Below, in pieces: positions 1 through 7,122 of a stretch of 64,000 bases of DNA. The translations under genes were made by a program, and so were the position numbers. Positions within the stretch are counted from its first letter, which is position 1; the number at the start of each line of letters is the position of its first letter. Origin of the DNA: CAWDVR01 sp044869805 (GTDB lineage: Bacteria; Acidobacteriota; Thermoanaerobaculia; Multivoradales; SZUA-115); the NCBI GenBank assembly GCA_044869805.1, contig JBIOXV010000172.1, positions 1 to 64,000 of the forward strand. Reading direction: 5' to 3'. Under the pieces are notes generated by a model. That model saw nothing but the letters and a program-made list of their open reading frames with translations, was not told where the DNA came from and did not search any database.

Positions 1-153
1 CGTCCCCCCGCTGTGCCCCAGGCTCGAACCACGTCGCTCATCCGCATTGGCTTCTGAAACTACCCAGACCGCCCACCCCGAAACCCGGAAGCCCTCTTGA
101 CACAGGAGTCCAGATACGGGAATCCACTCCCGGCGCAGGTGGCTGCATTCTGC

Positions 154-159
154 TACCAT
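154..159 (+). promoter_or_regulatory. Putative -10 box giving a leaderless vapB mRNA
   Basis: TACCAT, preceded by TGC (extended -10 style), ends 6 nt before the ATG at 166, so the predicted transcription start falls at or next to the start codon. There is no Shine-Dalgarno sequence in between. A TTGACA at 97-102 lies too far upstream to pair with it. Inferred from sequence only. Confidence 0.4.
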
Positions 160-165
160 CCTCCC

Positions 166-429
166 ATGCCCGTGAACCTCCATATCCGAGAGCTGCCGAC
201 GGCCGTTCACCGCCGGCTGACGCAGAGGGCGACGCACCGAGGCATGAGCCTGCGCCAGTACACCATCCAGGTGCTGGCCGAGCACTGCGAGCTGCCGACG
301 ATGGAGGAGTGGCTCGCCGAGGTCGAGGAGCTGACGCCCGCAGGCCCCAAGGTTTCGGGCGCTCAGGCCGTCGAACGCGCCCGCGAGGCCGACGATCGGA
401 AGCTCGCCCGTGACACCCGTCGTCGTTGA
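166..429 (+). CDS. FitA/VapB-type ribbon-helix-helix antitoxin
   Basis: Small 87-residue protein starting MPVNLHIRELP. The N-terminal ~45 residues (a basic strand, then 'RLTQRATHRGMSLRQYTIQVL') look like the ribbon-helix-helix DNA-binding fold of FitA/VapB antitoxins. The acidic C-terminal half would be the toxin-wrapping tail. In this family the antitoxin neutralises a PIN-domain RNase and represses its own promoter. It overlaps the downstream PIN toxin gene by 20 nt, the usual arrangement. The ATG at 166 is preferred over an upstream in-frame codon at 97 because the RHH domain starts directly there and a -10-like box sits just upstream. The family call is firm; the exact subfamily is not resolved. 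Confidence 0.85.
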   Translation: MPVNLHIRELPTAVHRRLTQRATHRGMSLRQYTIQVLAEHCELPTMEEWLAEVEELTPAGPKVSGAQAVERAREADDRKLARDTRRR

Positions 430-811
430 CGCGTCGGCCGCCGTCGAGCTCCTGTTGCGGACGCCGGCCGGTCTCGCGGTGAGCCGCTTTCTCGCCGCAG
501 GTGCCGCGGCTGCGGCTCCGGCACACCTCGACGCCGAGGTATTCTCCGCTCTCGGGCGCCTGGTGCGCGACCATGCGATCGAGGAGAGCGCCGTGGGCCC
601 AGCCCTCGCCGTCCTCACCCGCGCGCCGATCCTCAGGTCCCCGATCGCGCCCCTACTCGCCGAGGCCTGGTCGCTGCGCGCCAACGTGACCCAACGCGAT
701 GCGCTCTACGTGGTGCTGGCTCGCCGGCTGAGAGCCACGCTGCTCACGGCAGATCAGCGGTTGGCAAGAGCACCGGGGTTAGGGGTGCCCGTGGCGCCGG
801 TCTTGTTCTGA
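410..811 (+). CDS. PIN-domain toxin (VapC-type RNase)
   Basis: 133-residue PIN-domain protein. The acidic metal-binding residues expected in VapC are visible: D7 in 'VVVDASAAVELL', E43 in 'DAEVFSALGR', D97 in 'TQRDALYVVLA' and D115 in 'LLTADQRLA'. These would form a Mg/Mn-dependent endoribonuclease site that cleaves tRNA or other RNA when the antitoxin is lost. The start is GTG at 410, inside the antitoxin gene, so translation is probably coupled. All four acidic residues are present, so the toxin looks intact. A hairpin (817-844) follows the stop. The target RNA cannot be inferred. Confidence 0.88.
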   Translation: MTPVVVDASAAVELLLRTPAGLAVSRFLAAGAAAAAPAHLDAEVFSALGRLVRDHAIEESAVGPALAVLTRAPILRSPIAPLLAEAWSLRANVTQRDALYVVLARRLRATLLTADQRLARAPGLGVPVAPVLF

Positions 812-816
812 AGGAC

Positions 817-844
817 GGGCGAGCAGTCTCGCTGCTCACCGCCC
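817..844 (+). terminator. Hairpin after vapC, possible terminator
   Basis: GAGCAG (821-826) and CTGCTC (832-837) form a 6-bp stem with a 5-nt loop, and GGGC (817-820) can pair with GCCC (841-844) outside it. No T-run follows, so it is at best a weak or factor-assisted terminator. Confidence 0.35.
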
Positions 845-881
845 GAAGTGCTGGTTCACCTAGAGCAGCGGCAGGCTCGAG

Positions 882-1400
882 GTGGCGGATCGCTTTCCCG
901 CGGGGATCGAGGAACACTGGCGCGCCATGGAGCCCCCAGGTCGACCCCCTCAGGCGCCACCGGCCTGGTGGCCCCTCCTCCTTCCCTGCGCCTACCTCCT
1001 GCATCTCGCCGAGGAATGGTGGGGTGGCGAAGGCTTTGCCCTCTGGATGGCCCGGGCCTACGGCAGGCAGGTCAGCACCATCCGATTCCTCGTCCTCAAC
1101 GGTATCGCCTGGCCTCTCTTTGCGGGCCTCACCGTCGCGGCGCTCAGGAGGCCGGCCCTCTCCTGGTTTCACACCACCTTCGGCACCGTTGTCGTGGTCA
1201 ATGCGGCCCTGCACCTGCTCGGCAGCCTCGCCACCAGCTCCTACTCCCCCGGCCTGGTCAGCGGCCTGCTGCTCTACTTCCCGATCGGTATCTACGCGCT
1301 CGCCACCGGCTCGCGCCAGTTGGCGCCGGGCACCTTCGCCGGCGCCGTGCTGGGCGGATTCCTCATCCACGCCCTGGTCGCGGTCATCGCCTTCGCCTAG
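882..1400 (+). CDS. HXXEE-motif integral membrane protein
   Basis: 172-residue, strongly hydrophobic protein with about four to five predicted membrane segments (around residues 29-45, 65-85, 95-115, 120-140 and 148-170). The first segment contains 'LLHLAEEWW', matching the H-x-x-E-E motif (H41, E44, E45) that defines the HXXEE membrane family, whose members are small and of unknown function. Intramembrane His/Glu residues suggest metal binding or enzymatic activity, but this is inference. GTG at 882 gives the length shown; ATG at 927 (residue 16) is a credible alternative that still keeps every membrane segment. It ends 13 nt from the convergent cyclophilin gene. Confidence 0.72.
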   Translation: MADRFPAGIEEHWRAMEPPGRPPQAPPAWWPLLLPCAYLLHLAEEWWGGEGFALWMARAYGRQVSTIRFLVLNGIAWPLFAGLTVAALRRPALSWFHTTFGTVVVVNAALHLLGSLATSSYSPGLVSGLLLYFPIGIYALATGSRQLAPGTFAGAVLGGFLIHALVAVIAFA

Positions 1401-1413
1401 GTGGTCCTGTTGC

Positions 1414-3447
1414 TCAAGGCCTCTCGCGGAGCCCCTCGACCCGATCGCCCTGCTCGATCGCGTCCAGCACCTCCCAGCCGCCGACTACCTCGCCGAACAC
1501 CGTCAGCTTGCCGTCGAGCTGGGGCTGGTCGGAGAGCAGGATTAGGAACTGGCTGCCGGCGGCGTCGGGCTCGGACGCGGCCATGGCGAGGATGCCGCGC
1601 CGGGCAGGCAGGAGGCCGATCTCGTCGCGCAGCGTGTAGCCAGGGCCGCCCCAGCCGTCGCCGGCCGAATCGCGGCTGCGTGGATCGCCGGCCTGGGCGA
1701 AGCGCCCCGGCTCGACGCGGTGGAAGGCGAGGCCGTCGTAGAAGCCCTGGGCCGCGAGCTGCAGGAAGGAAAGGCAGGTGAGCGGCGCCGCCGGGCAGGC
1801 GAGCCGGAGATGGAGCACGCCGCGGGCGGTCTGGACCTCGACCGACCGCGGTCGCGAGGTGCGCTGCACGATCTCGCGGTAGACATCGCCGCCGCGACCG
1901 GTCGCGACACTGCCGACCGCCGGCTCAGGCCTGCCGAGCGCACCTAAGGCCGCGACGGCCGCGCGGCGCAGGAGGTAGTCGCGCTCGGCGGCCAGGGCTT
2001 CGAGGTCGCGCACCACCGAGCCCCGTTCGAGCGGCTCCGCCTTGCCGCGCGCCACCAGGGCCGCGACGCCGGCGAGCCTGCCTCCGGGGTCGGGATCGCG
2101 CAGCGCCAGGCGGACCGAGGCCGTGATCCCTTCGAAGGGCAGGATGGGGTGGCTCGCGAGCCAGGTGAGGACCGCGGCGCGCACGCCGGGGTCGTCGTCG
2201 CCGAGGCCGGTCGCGAGCAGGCCAGTGCGGTCGGCCTCGGCATCCGCGCCGCCGGCCAGGCCGAGGCGGGCGGTCAGGGCGGGCGCCCGCACCGCTGGAG
2301 CCGGGTCGCCGGAAAGGCGGGCGAGAAGCGAGTGGATCTCCAGGAGCGCCGCCGCCTCGACCGCGGCGCGGCGCAGAGCAGGCTCGGGCGCCTGCGCCGC
2401 GACCGCCGCCAGCTCGCCTGCGCGGGGGCCATCCCCCTGGGCCAGGGCCACCAGCGCCAGCTCCCGCTCGCGGCCTCGGCCGCGCTCGAAGCGGGCCTGA
2501 AGGCGCTCCCCGAGGGTCGCATCGGGCAGCCAGGCGCCGGCAACCTCCAGAGCCAGGGCGCGCACCGCGGGCCGCGGGTCGTCGAGCGAGGCGAGCAGGC
2601 GCGGTCGCCAGGCGGCCGGCGGCGCAGCTCGGCCGGCTAGGACCAGATCGCGGGCGGCGCGCAACGCCTCGACCACGGGGCCGGTCTCGCGATTCGCGAG
2701 CAGGGCTTCGAGGCGAGGCAGATCCTCCTCACCTCCCACCGATCCGAGCCCCAGCGCCGCCCAGCCGCGCACCCTGGGTTCAGGGTCCGCCAGCAACGCC
2801 GAGAGCGCCGCCGCGACTTCCGGCCGCGGTGCGGAGGGGGCCCGCGAGGCGAGCGCGAAAGCGGCGCCGGCGCGCAGCTCGCGGTCCTCCTGCCCGAGCC
2901 CGGCCAGGGCCAGCGGCACGACGGTGTCGCCCGAGAAGCGCCAGAGGTGCGGCAGAAGGCGCGCCCAGCGCTCGTTCTCCGCCAGCGGCGTCAGTGCCTG
3001 CAGCACCTCGACCAGCGGTGCCTCGAGCTTGCCCAGGGCTTCGACGGCCAGCACCGCCTCCGGCCGCCCGGCACCCGCGGCGAGCTCGAGCAGCGCGGGC
3101 ACCGCGGCGGGATCGCGCGCCAAGCCGAGCGCGAAGGCCGCCGCCCGGCGCACCTCGACATCGTCGTCGGCGGTGAGTCCGCGCAGCACCGGAAAGCCGC
3201 CCGGGTGGCCCGACCGGCCCAGGGCCACGGCCAACGCCCGGCGCAGCTCCGGCGGGCCGCCGAGCGCCTTCTCGACGGTGAAGGGCTCGTGCTCCTTGCG
3301 GTCGGCGATCAGCAGCAGGAGCGAGCGCTCCGCGAGATGCGGGAGGTCGACCACGGGGAGATCGGGCGCGGTGCGCGGCGAGAGGGCCGGCGCGCAAGCG
3401 AGGGTGGGGCAGACGACGGCAAGGAGGAGCCAGCGCGGTGAAACCAC
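1414..3447 (-). CDS. HEAT-repeat lipoprotein with C-terminal cyclophilin PPIase domain
   Basis: 677-residue envelope protein. The N-terminus has a lipoprotein signal (hydrophobic stretch, then 'PTLAC', Cys18). Residues ~60-500 are tandem HEAT/PBS-lyase-like repeats with recurrent 'D..VRRAAAFALG' and 'DPEPRVRGWAALGLG' patterns, a protein-binding solenoid. Residues ~534-670 are a cyclophilin-type peptidyl-prolyl isomerase ('FYDGLAFHRVEPGRFAQAGDP', 'AGSQFLILLSDQPQLDGKLTVFGEV'), which would catalyse proline cis-trans isomerisation in the periplasm. The start is taken as GTG at 3447 because the signal peptide begins there; upstream in-frame sequence to 3570 runs through a REP-like repeat and is not protein-like. 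The combination suggests a chaperone tethered to partner proteins. The partners are unknown. Confidence 0.88.
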   Translation of the reverse strand: MVSPRWLLLAVVCPTLACAPALSPRTAPDLPVVDLPHLAERSLLLLIADRKEHEPFTVEKALGGPPELRRALAVALGRSGHPGGFPVLRGLTADDDVEVRRAAAFALGLARDPAAVPALLELAAGAGRPEAVLAVEALGKLEAPLVEVLQALTPLAENERWARLLPHLWRFSGDTVVPLALAGLGQEDRELRAGAAFALASRAPSAPRPEVAAALSALLADPEPRVRGWAALGLGSVGGEEDLPRLEALLANRETGPVVEALRAARDLVLAGRAAPPAAWRPRLLASLDDPRPAVRALALEVAGAWLPDATLGERLQARFERGRGRERELALVALAQGDGPRAGELAAVAAQAPEPALRRAAVEAAALLEIHSLLARLSGDPAPAVRAPALTARLGLAGGADAEADRTGLLATGLGDDDPGVRAAVLTWLASHPILPFEGITASVRLALRDPDPGGRLAGVAALVARGKAEPLERGSVVRDLEALAAERDYLLRRAAVAALGALGRPEPAVGSVATGRGGDVYREIVQRTSRPRSVEVQTARGVLHLRLACPAAPLTCLSFLQLAAQGFYDGLAFHRVEPGRFAQAGDPRSRDSAGDGWGGPGYTLRDEIGLLPARRGILAMAASEPDAAGSQFLILLSDQPQLDGKLTVFGEVVGGWEVLDAIEQGDRVEGLRERP

Positions 3448-3478
3448 AAGAGGATGGTATCGAACCCTGCCTCGGCCA

Positions 3479-3539
3479 GGGCGACCACGAGGGTCGCCCC
3501 TACAGCGAGGATCTGTAGGGGCAGCCCTCGTGGCTGCCC
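3479..3539. repeat. REP-like hairpin pair, locus 1
   Basis: Two 25-nt units in opposite orientation: 3479-3503 (read on minus) and 3515-3539 (plus). Each begins GTAG, then has an 8-nt arm, a 5-nt CTCGT loop and the complementary arm. The arms are GGGCGACC/GGTCGCCC in the first unit and GGGCAGCC/GGCTGCCC in the second, so base changes are compensated. Head-to-head pairing resembles a BIME. It lies between the divergent cyclophilin and YdjY-like genes. Confidence 0.85.
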
Positions 3540-3565
3540 TTCCGCGGAATCGGCCCCTCCGGACG

Positions 3566-3571
3566 TACAAT
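3566..3571 (+). promoter_or_regulatory. Putative -10 box, leaderless start
   Basis: TACAAT ends 7 nt before the ATG at 3579 and no ribosome-binding site lies between, so the mRNA is predicted to begin at the start codon. Same architecture as upstream of ccmA and selD. Confidence 0.5.
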
Positions 3572-3578
3572 CAGTCGG

Positions 3579-4268
3579 ATGTCGGCCTTTCGCCGCCGCT
3601 CGATCCTCCTCGGGGCAGCAGTCCCTTTCCTGCTCGGCGGCTGCGCCCCCTCCTCGTCGAGCGCCGCCTCTGACACACTGCCCCGCCTCCGCCTCCTCGC
3701 CGACGGCATCGAGATCCCGGCCATCGTGCATGCCGCCGCTTTCGAACGCCGCCTCGGTGGCATGCCCGGCTATCACCTGATCGTCTGGGGCGAGGGCCGC
3801 TCCGCGCCGGCCGCGCTCTTCACCACGCAGATCAGCGACACGGAGCTTCTCGACGCCTTCGAGGCGCTCGGCGCCAAGCCCGGCGACGCGCTCGGCATGG
3901 ACTCCTGGGAGGCACGCAAGGACCCCGCCTCGGCCGCTCCCGACCGGGTGATCGCCGGCCCGGCGGTCGAGGTAGCGGTGCGGGTGCCCGGCCGCGAGCC
4001 GCCGCTCGGCCTGGGCGAGATCCTCGACGATCCCGGCGGGCGCGGCTTCGAGATGCGCTTGGGCGGCCACCGCGCCAACATCCGCCACTGGCACTCGGGG
4101 TGCCTGGCCTGCCTCTACTCCTGCCCGGGGAGCAAGGTGGGGAACGCCCGCTACACGGTGCGCGACTACGTGCAGGGCACGACGGCCTTCCGCGTGCGCC
4201 CCGGCGCGCTGCCGGCCGACGGCACGGAGGTCGCGATCCTCCTGCGGCTGGCAGCAACCCCTCGCTAG
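3579..4268 (+). CDS. YdjY-like lipoprotein with CxxCxxxC motif
   Basis: 229-residue secreted lipoprotein: signal peptide with 'FLLGGC' lipobox (Cys22). The body ends in a distinctive motif, 'GCLACLYSCPGSKVGN', giving C175, C178 and C182 (CxxCxxxC), preceded by H171/H173 ('HWHSGC'). This resembles the YdjY domain, which has been described as a possible Fe-S-associated envelope protein, but I assign it from memory of the motif, not from a search. The Cys/His cluster could bind a metal or an Fe-S centre. It sits just upstream of the cytochrome c maturation operon, with its own -10 box. The biochemical role is unknown. Confidence 0.6.
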   Translation: MSAFRRRSILLGAAVPFLLGGCAPSSSSAASDTLPRLRLLADGIEIPAIVHAAAFERRLGGMPGYHLIVWGEGRSAPAALFTTQISDTELLDAFEALGAKPGDALGMDSWEARKDPASAAPDRVIAGPAVEVAVRVPGREPPLGLGEILDDPGGRGFEMRLGGHRANIRHWHSGCLACLYSCPGSKVGNARYTVRDYVQGTTAFRVRPGALPADGTEVAILLRLAATPR

Positions 4269-4345
4269 CCCCAGCTCCCGCTTCCCCCGACCCGAGGAGC
4301 AGGGCGCCGCTGATCCGCCCTCGCTTCCGCCTCGGGGGGTTGCTG

Positions 4346-4497
4346 CGCTCCACTCGGTCACGTTGCGCTTCGCAACCCCACCGCGGCTCTCGCTTCCCCC
4401 TACCCCAACTTTGCCCCAAGGTGGACCTCCGCCCGAGTCAGGAGGGGGTCAGGCGCCGAGCGGTGGTCGGCGAGCGCAACGTGACCGAGTGGAGCGA
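4346..4497. repeat. 24-bp perfect inverted repeat in the 285-bp gap before ccmA
   Basis: The 24 nt at 4346-4369 are the exact reverse complement of 4474-4497; 104 nt separate the arms. The arm contains CACTCGGTCACGTTGCG. The arms could fold into one long cruciform or bound a small mobile unit. No ORF is convincing between them. The rest of the gap 4269-4553 shows only the ccmA promoter at its right end. Confidence 0.7.
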
Positions 4498-4539
4498 GCC
4501 GAGCCACCCTCGGCGCCCGGGGCGGGGGTCCCCGCGGGC

Positions 4540-4545
4540 TACAAT
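4540..4545 (+). promoter_or_regulatory. Putative -10 box of the ccm operon
   Basis: TACAAT preceded by GGC, 8 nt before the ATG of ccmA (4554). There is no Shine-Dalgarno between it and the start, consistent with a leaderless message for the first gene of the operon. Confidence 0.5.
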
Positions 4546-4553
4546 CCCGGCAA

Positions 4554-5156
4554 ATGCAGGCCTCTCTCCGCTTTTCGGGCCTGGCGCGAGGCTTCGGCCG
4601 CCTGCGCGTGCTGCGCGGCGTGTCCGGCGCGGTCGAGACCGGGGGCGTGCTGCTGGTGACGGGCAGGAACGGCTCGGGCAAGAGCACCCTGCTGCGCTGC
4701 CTCGCCGGCCTGCTGGCGCCCGAGGCCGGGGCCATCGACTACCGTGAGGGCGAGGCCAGCCACGACGCCACCGGCCGGCGCCGCCGTGCCGGTTACTTGG
4801 CGCCGGACCTCGCCTTCTACGAGGAGCTCTCGGTGGCCGAGAATCTCGCCTTCTTCGCCCGCCTGCGCGGCCTGCCGAGCGCCCGAGCGGACGACCTCGT
4901 GGACCGTGTGGGCCTGCCGCCGGGCCGGCTCGCCGGGGCGCTTTCCTCGGGCATGCGCCAGCGCCTGCGCTGGGCGTTCGGCCTGCTGGGAGCGCCGGCG
5001 ATGCTGCTCGCCGACGAGCCCTTCCAGAACCTCGACGCCGAGGGCGAGGCCCTGGCCCGCGAGCTGCTGGCCGAGCACCTGGAGCACGGCTTCGCCGTGG
5101 TCGCCTCACCGGTGCCCATCGACCTGCCGCGGGTGGGAGCGCGCCTTGAGCTCTGA
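4554..5156 (+). CDS. ccmA: CcmA, heme exporter ATP-binding protein
   Basis: 200-residue ABC ATPase, the usual size for CcmA. Walker A is 'GRNGSGKST' (G37-T45), the signature loop is 'LSSGMRQRL', and Walker B 'AMLLADEPFQNLD' follows. With CcmB (and CcmC/D) it drives release of heme-loaded CcmE on the periplasmic side during System I cytochrome c maturation. It is the first gene of a tight ccmA-B-C-D-E-F cluster that confirms the call, since ABC ATPase sequence alone would not be specific. The ATG at 4554 follows a TACAAT box closely. Cytoplasmic face of the inner membrane. Confidence 0.93.
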   Translation: MQASLRFSGLARGFGRLRVLRGVSGAVETGGVLLVTGRNGSGKSTLLRCLAGLLAPEAGAIDYREGEASHDATGRRRRAGYLAPDLAFYEELSVAENLAFFARLRGLPSARADDLVDRVGLPPGRLAGALSSGMRQRLRWAFGLLGAPAMLLADEPFQNLDAEGEALARELLAEHLEHGFAVVASPVPIDLPRVGARLEL

Positions 5157-5178
5157 GGTTTCGCGCCCCAGGAGCGCG

Positions 5179-5856
5179 ATGGCCGGCTCCTGGCTTTCCG
5201 AGGCGGCGGCGGTGTTCGCCAAGGAGTGGCGCTGCGAGCTGCGCACCCGCGCGGCGCTCAACACCTTCGCCCTCTTCGCCCTCACCACGCTGGTGGTGGT
5301 GAGCGTGGCCCTGGGGCCGGTCGGCGCCCGCTCCTCCGAGCGCGGCGCGGTGCTGCCGGTGCTGCTGTGGCTCATCCTGCTGTTCGCCGCCACTGCCGGC
5401 CTGCCGCGCGGCTTCGTGCACGAGGAGGAGACGCACACCGCGACAGCGCTGCGCCTGGCGGCGCGGCCGTCGGCGCTCTACTGCGGCAAGGCGGCTTACA
5501 GCCTGGCGCTGGTGGCCGCCCTGGAGCTCATCGTGGCGCCGCTGTTCCTGGTGCTGATGCAGCTTGCCGTGGCCTCGCCCGTGCTGCTCGTCGCGACGCT
5601 CGCCGCCGGCGGCTACGGCCTGGCGGTGGGCAGCACCCTGATCGCCGCCATGATCGGCCAGGCGCAGGCCCGGGGCACGCTCTTCGCCGTGCTGTCTTTC
5701 CCGGTGCTGTTGCCGTTGCTGATCTTCGCCGTGCAGCTCACCCGAGTGGCGGTGGCGGGCGAGCCGCCGGGGGACGCTCTCACCGTCCTGGTTCTGTATG
5801 ATGGGAGCCTCACCGTGGCCTCGCTCATGCTGTTTCCTGTGATCTGGAATCCGTAG
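5179..5856 (+). CDS. ccmB: CcmB, heme exporter permease
   Basis: 225-residue polytopic membrane protein with six hydrophobic segments. The sequence around 'FVHEEETHTATALRLAARPSALYCGK' and 'PVLLPLLIFAVQLT' is characteristic of CcmB. It is the membrane subunit of the CcmAB ABC module that releases holo-CcmE from CcmC. ATG at 5179 is chosen; an in-frame TTG at 5146 overlapping the end of ccmA would add 11 residues and cannot be excluded. Located directly between ccmA and ccmC. The length matches the family. Confidence 0.92.
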   Translation: MAGSWLSEAAAVFAKEWRCELRTRAALNTFALFALTTLVVVSVALGPVGARSSERGAVLPVLLWLILLFAATAGLPRGFVHEEETHTATALRLAARPSALYCGKAAYSLALVAALELIVAPLFLVLMQLAVASPVLLVATLAAGGYGLAVGSTLIAAMIGQAQARGTLFAVLSFPVLLPLLIFAVQLTRVAVAGEPPGDALTVLVLYDGSLTVASLMLFPVIWNP

Positions 5857-5862
5857 CAACTC

Positions 5863-6564
5863 ATGCGCAAGCTCTTGCCCTGGGCGCTGTGGCTGGCGAT
5901 CTGCCTGGTGATCGTCGGCGCGTTCTACTGGGCGCCGCTGGCGGAGGGTTTCCTCGGCCAGTCGAGCCGTATCCTGTTCTTCCACGTGCCCATGGCTTGG
6001 GTGGCGTTCGTGGCCTTCGTGACCGCCGGCGTGTACAGCGTGCGCTATCTGGCGGGCGGGCGGCGGCCGGACCACGATCGTGCGGCCGAGGCGGCGGTCG
6101 AGCTCGGCCTGCTGTTCTGTGTGCTCGCCACGGTGACCGGCGCGATGTGGGCGCGCACCATGTGGGGCGCCTTCTGGAACTGGGACCCGCGCCAGATGTC
6201 GATCGCCTTCGCCCTGCTCTTCTACGCCGCCTACCTCGCCTTCCGCGGCGCGGTGGCCGATCCCGAGACGCGGCGGCGCCTGTCCGCCGCCTACGCCGCG
6301 CTCGGGCTGGTGGTGGCCCCGTTCCTGTTCTTCGTGGCACCGCGGCTGGTCTACTCGCTGCACCCGGAGCCGGTGATCAACACCCAGGGCAAGGTGGAGA
6401 TGAACGCCCGGATGCTCACCGTCCTGCTTGTCTCGGCGGCGAGCTTCACGGCACTGTTCTATTGGATGCTGAGCCTCGCCCGGCGGTCGACGGCGCTCGC
6501 CGAGGCGCGCTGGCGAAGCCAGGGCGAGACGAGCGGGGACGGGCGCGGCGAGAACGGGCGCTAG
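5863..6564 (+). CDS. ccmC: CcmC, heme lyase that loads CcmE
   Basis: 233-residue membrane protein of the heme-handling family (CcmC/CcsA/CcmF). It has six hydrophobic segments and the tryptophan-rich periplasmic WWD-type motif 'MWGAFWNWDPRQMSIAF', with flanking histidines ('ILFFHVPMAW', 'YSLHPEPVIN') as axial heme ligands. In System I it transfers heme to CcmE. Begins 6 nt after ccmB. Length and motif order match CcmC rather than the larger CcmF. Confidence 0.93.
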   Translation: MRKLLPWALWLAICLVIVGAFYWAPLAEGFLGQSSRILFFHVPMAWVAFVAFVTAGVYSVRYLAGGRRPDHDRAAEAAVELGLLFCVLATVTGAMWARTMWGAFWNWDPRQMSIAFALLFYAAYLAFRGAVADPETRRRLSAAYAALGLVVAPFLFFVAPRLVYSLHPEPVINTQGKVEMNARMLTVLLVSAASFTALFYWMLSLARRSTALAEARWRSQGETSGDGRGENGR

Positions 6565-6588
6565 AATGCCCGTCGGGAGGCTGAACCG

Positions 6589-6702
6589 ATGACCGAAGGG
6601 ACCACACTCTGGGTCGTAGGGGTGAACCTGGTCATCTGGACCGGGCTCTTCGTCTACCTGCTGCGCCTGAGCCGCCGGCTCGAGCGCCTGGAGAAAGACT
6701 GA
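6589..6702 (+). CDS. ccmD: CcmD-like small membrane protein
   Basis: 37-residue ORF: MTEGTTLWVVGVNLVIWTGL and on to RLERLEKD. It has one membrane segment (about residues 7-26) followed by a positively charged cytoplasmic tail with a short coiled-coil-like end, the hallmark of CcmD. CcmD tethers CcmA-B to CcmC/CcmE and is needed for holo-CcmE release. It sits between ccmC and ccmE and its stop overlaps the ccmE start (TGATG), which supports it as a real gene despite its size. Sequence conservation in CcmD is low, so the call rests on position, size and topology. Confidence 0.82.
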   Translation: MTEGTTLWVVGVNLVIWTGLFVYLLRLSRRLERLEKD

Positions 6703-7103
6703 TGAACAAGCGTGCGACCTACCTGCTCGGCGGCCTGCTGCTCCTCGCCTTCGGCGGGTTCGCGCTGGCCTCCTTCCGTTCTAGCCTGACGCAGTACGTG
6801 TCCTACCGCGAGGCGCGCTCCGCCACCCGCACCGTGCAGGTGGCCGGCGGCCTCGCCAAGGGCAGCACGAACTACGACAACGCGGCCGGGAACCTGCTGT
6901 TCACCCTGGCCGAGCCCGCGACCGGCGAGACCATCCAGGTGCGTTACAGCGGCATCAAGCCGGCCAACTTCGAGGACGCGGTGTCGATCGTCGCCATCGG
7001 CCGCTTCGACGCCGCGGGCGACGTGTTCGCGGCGGACAAGCTGTTGGTGAAGTGCCCGAGCAAGTACCAGGGCGCCGAGGTCGAGCAACGTACCTACGAC
7101 TAG
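6702..7103 (+). CDS. ccmE: CcmE heme chaperone, CxxxY variant
   Basis: 133-residue protein with one N-terminal membrane anchor (residues ~6-24) and the periplasmic OB-fold of CcmE ('YDNAAGNLLFTLAEPATGETIQVRYSGIKPANFED'). Classical CcmE binds heme covalently through His in an HxxxY motif. Here the equivalent segment is 'LLVKCPSKYQG', so C118 replaces the histidine and Y122 is kept (CxxxY). Cys-type CcmEs are known from archaea and some anaerobic bacteria as a variant System I (often without CcmH). The start ATG overlaps the ccmD stop. Heme attachment through Cys118 is inferred. Confidence 0.92.
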   Translation: MNKRATYLLGGLLLLAFGGFALASFRSSLTQYVSYREARSATRTVQVAGGLAKGSTNYDNAAGNLLFTLAEPATGETIQVRYSGIKPANFEDAVSIVAIGRFDAAGDVFAADKLLVKCPSKYQGAEVEQRTYD

Positions 7104-7122
7104 GGCCTGACGGCGCCTGACG

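Noticed and set aside
97..102. TTGACA as the -35 of the vapB promoter
   Set aside because: It is 51 nt upstream of the TACCAT box, too far for a single promoter, and no -10 lies at the right distance.
4438..6363. A 641-codon minus-strand frame
   Set aside because: It is antisense to ccmA, ccmB and ccmC and has no recognisable domain.
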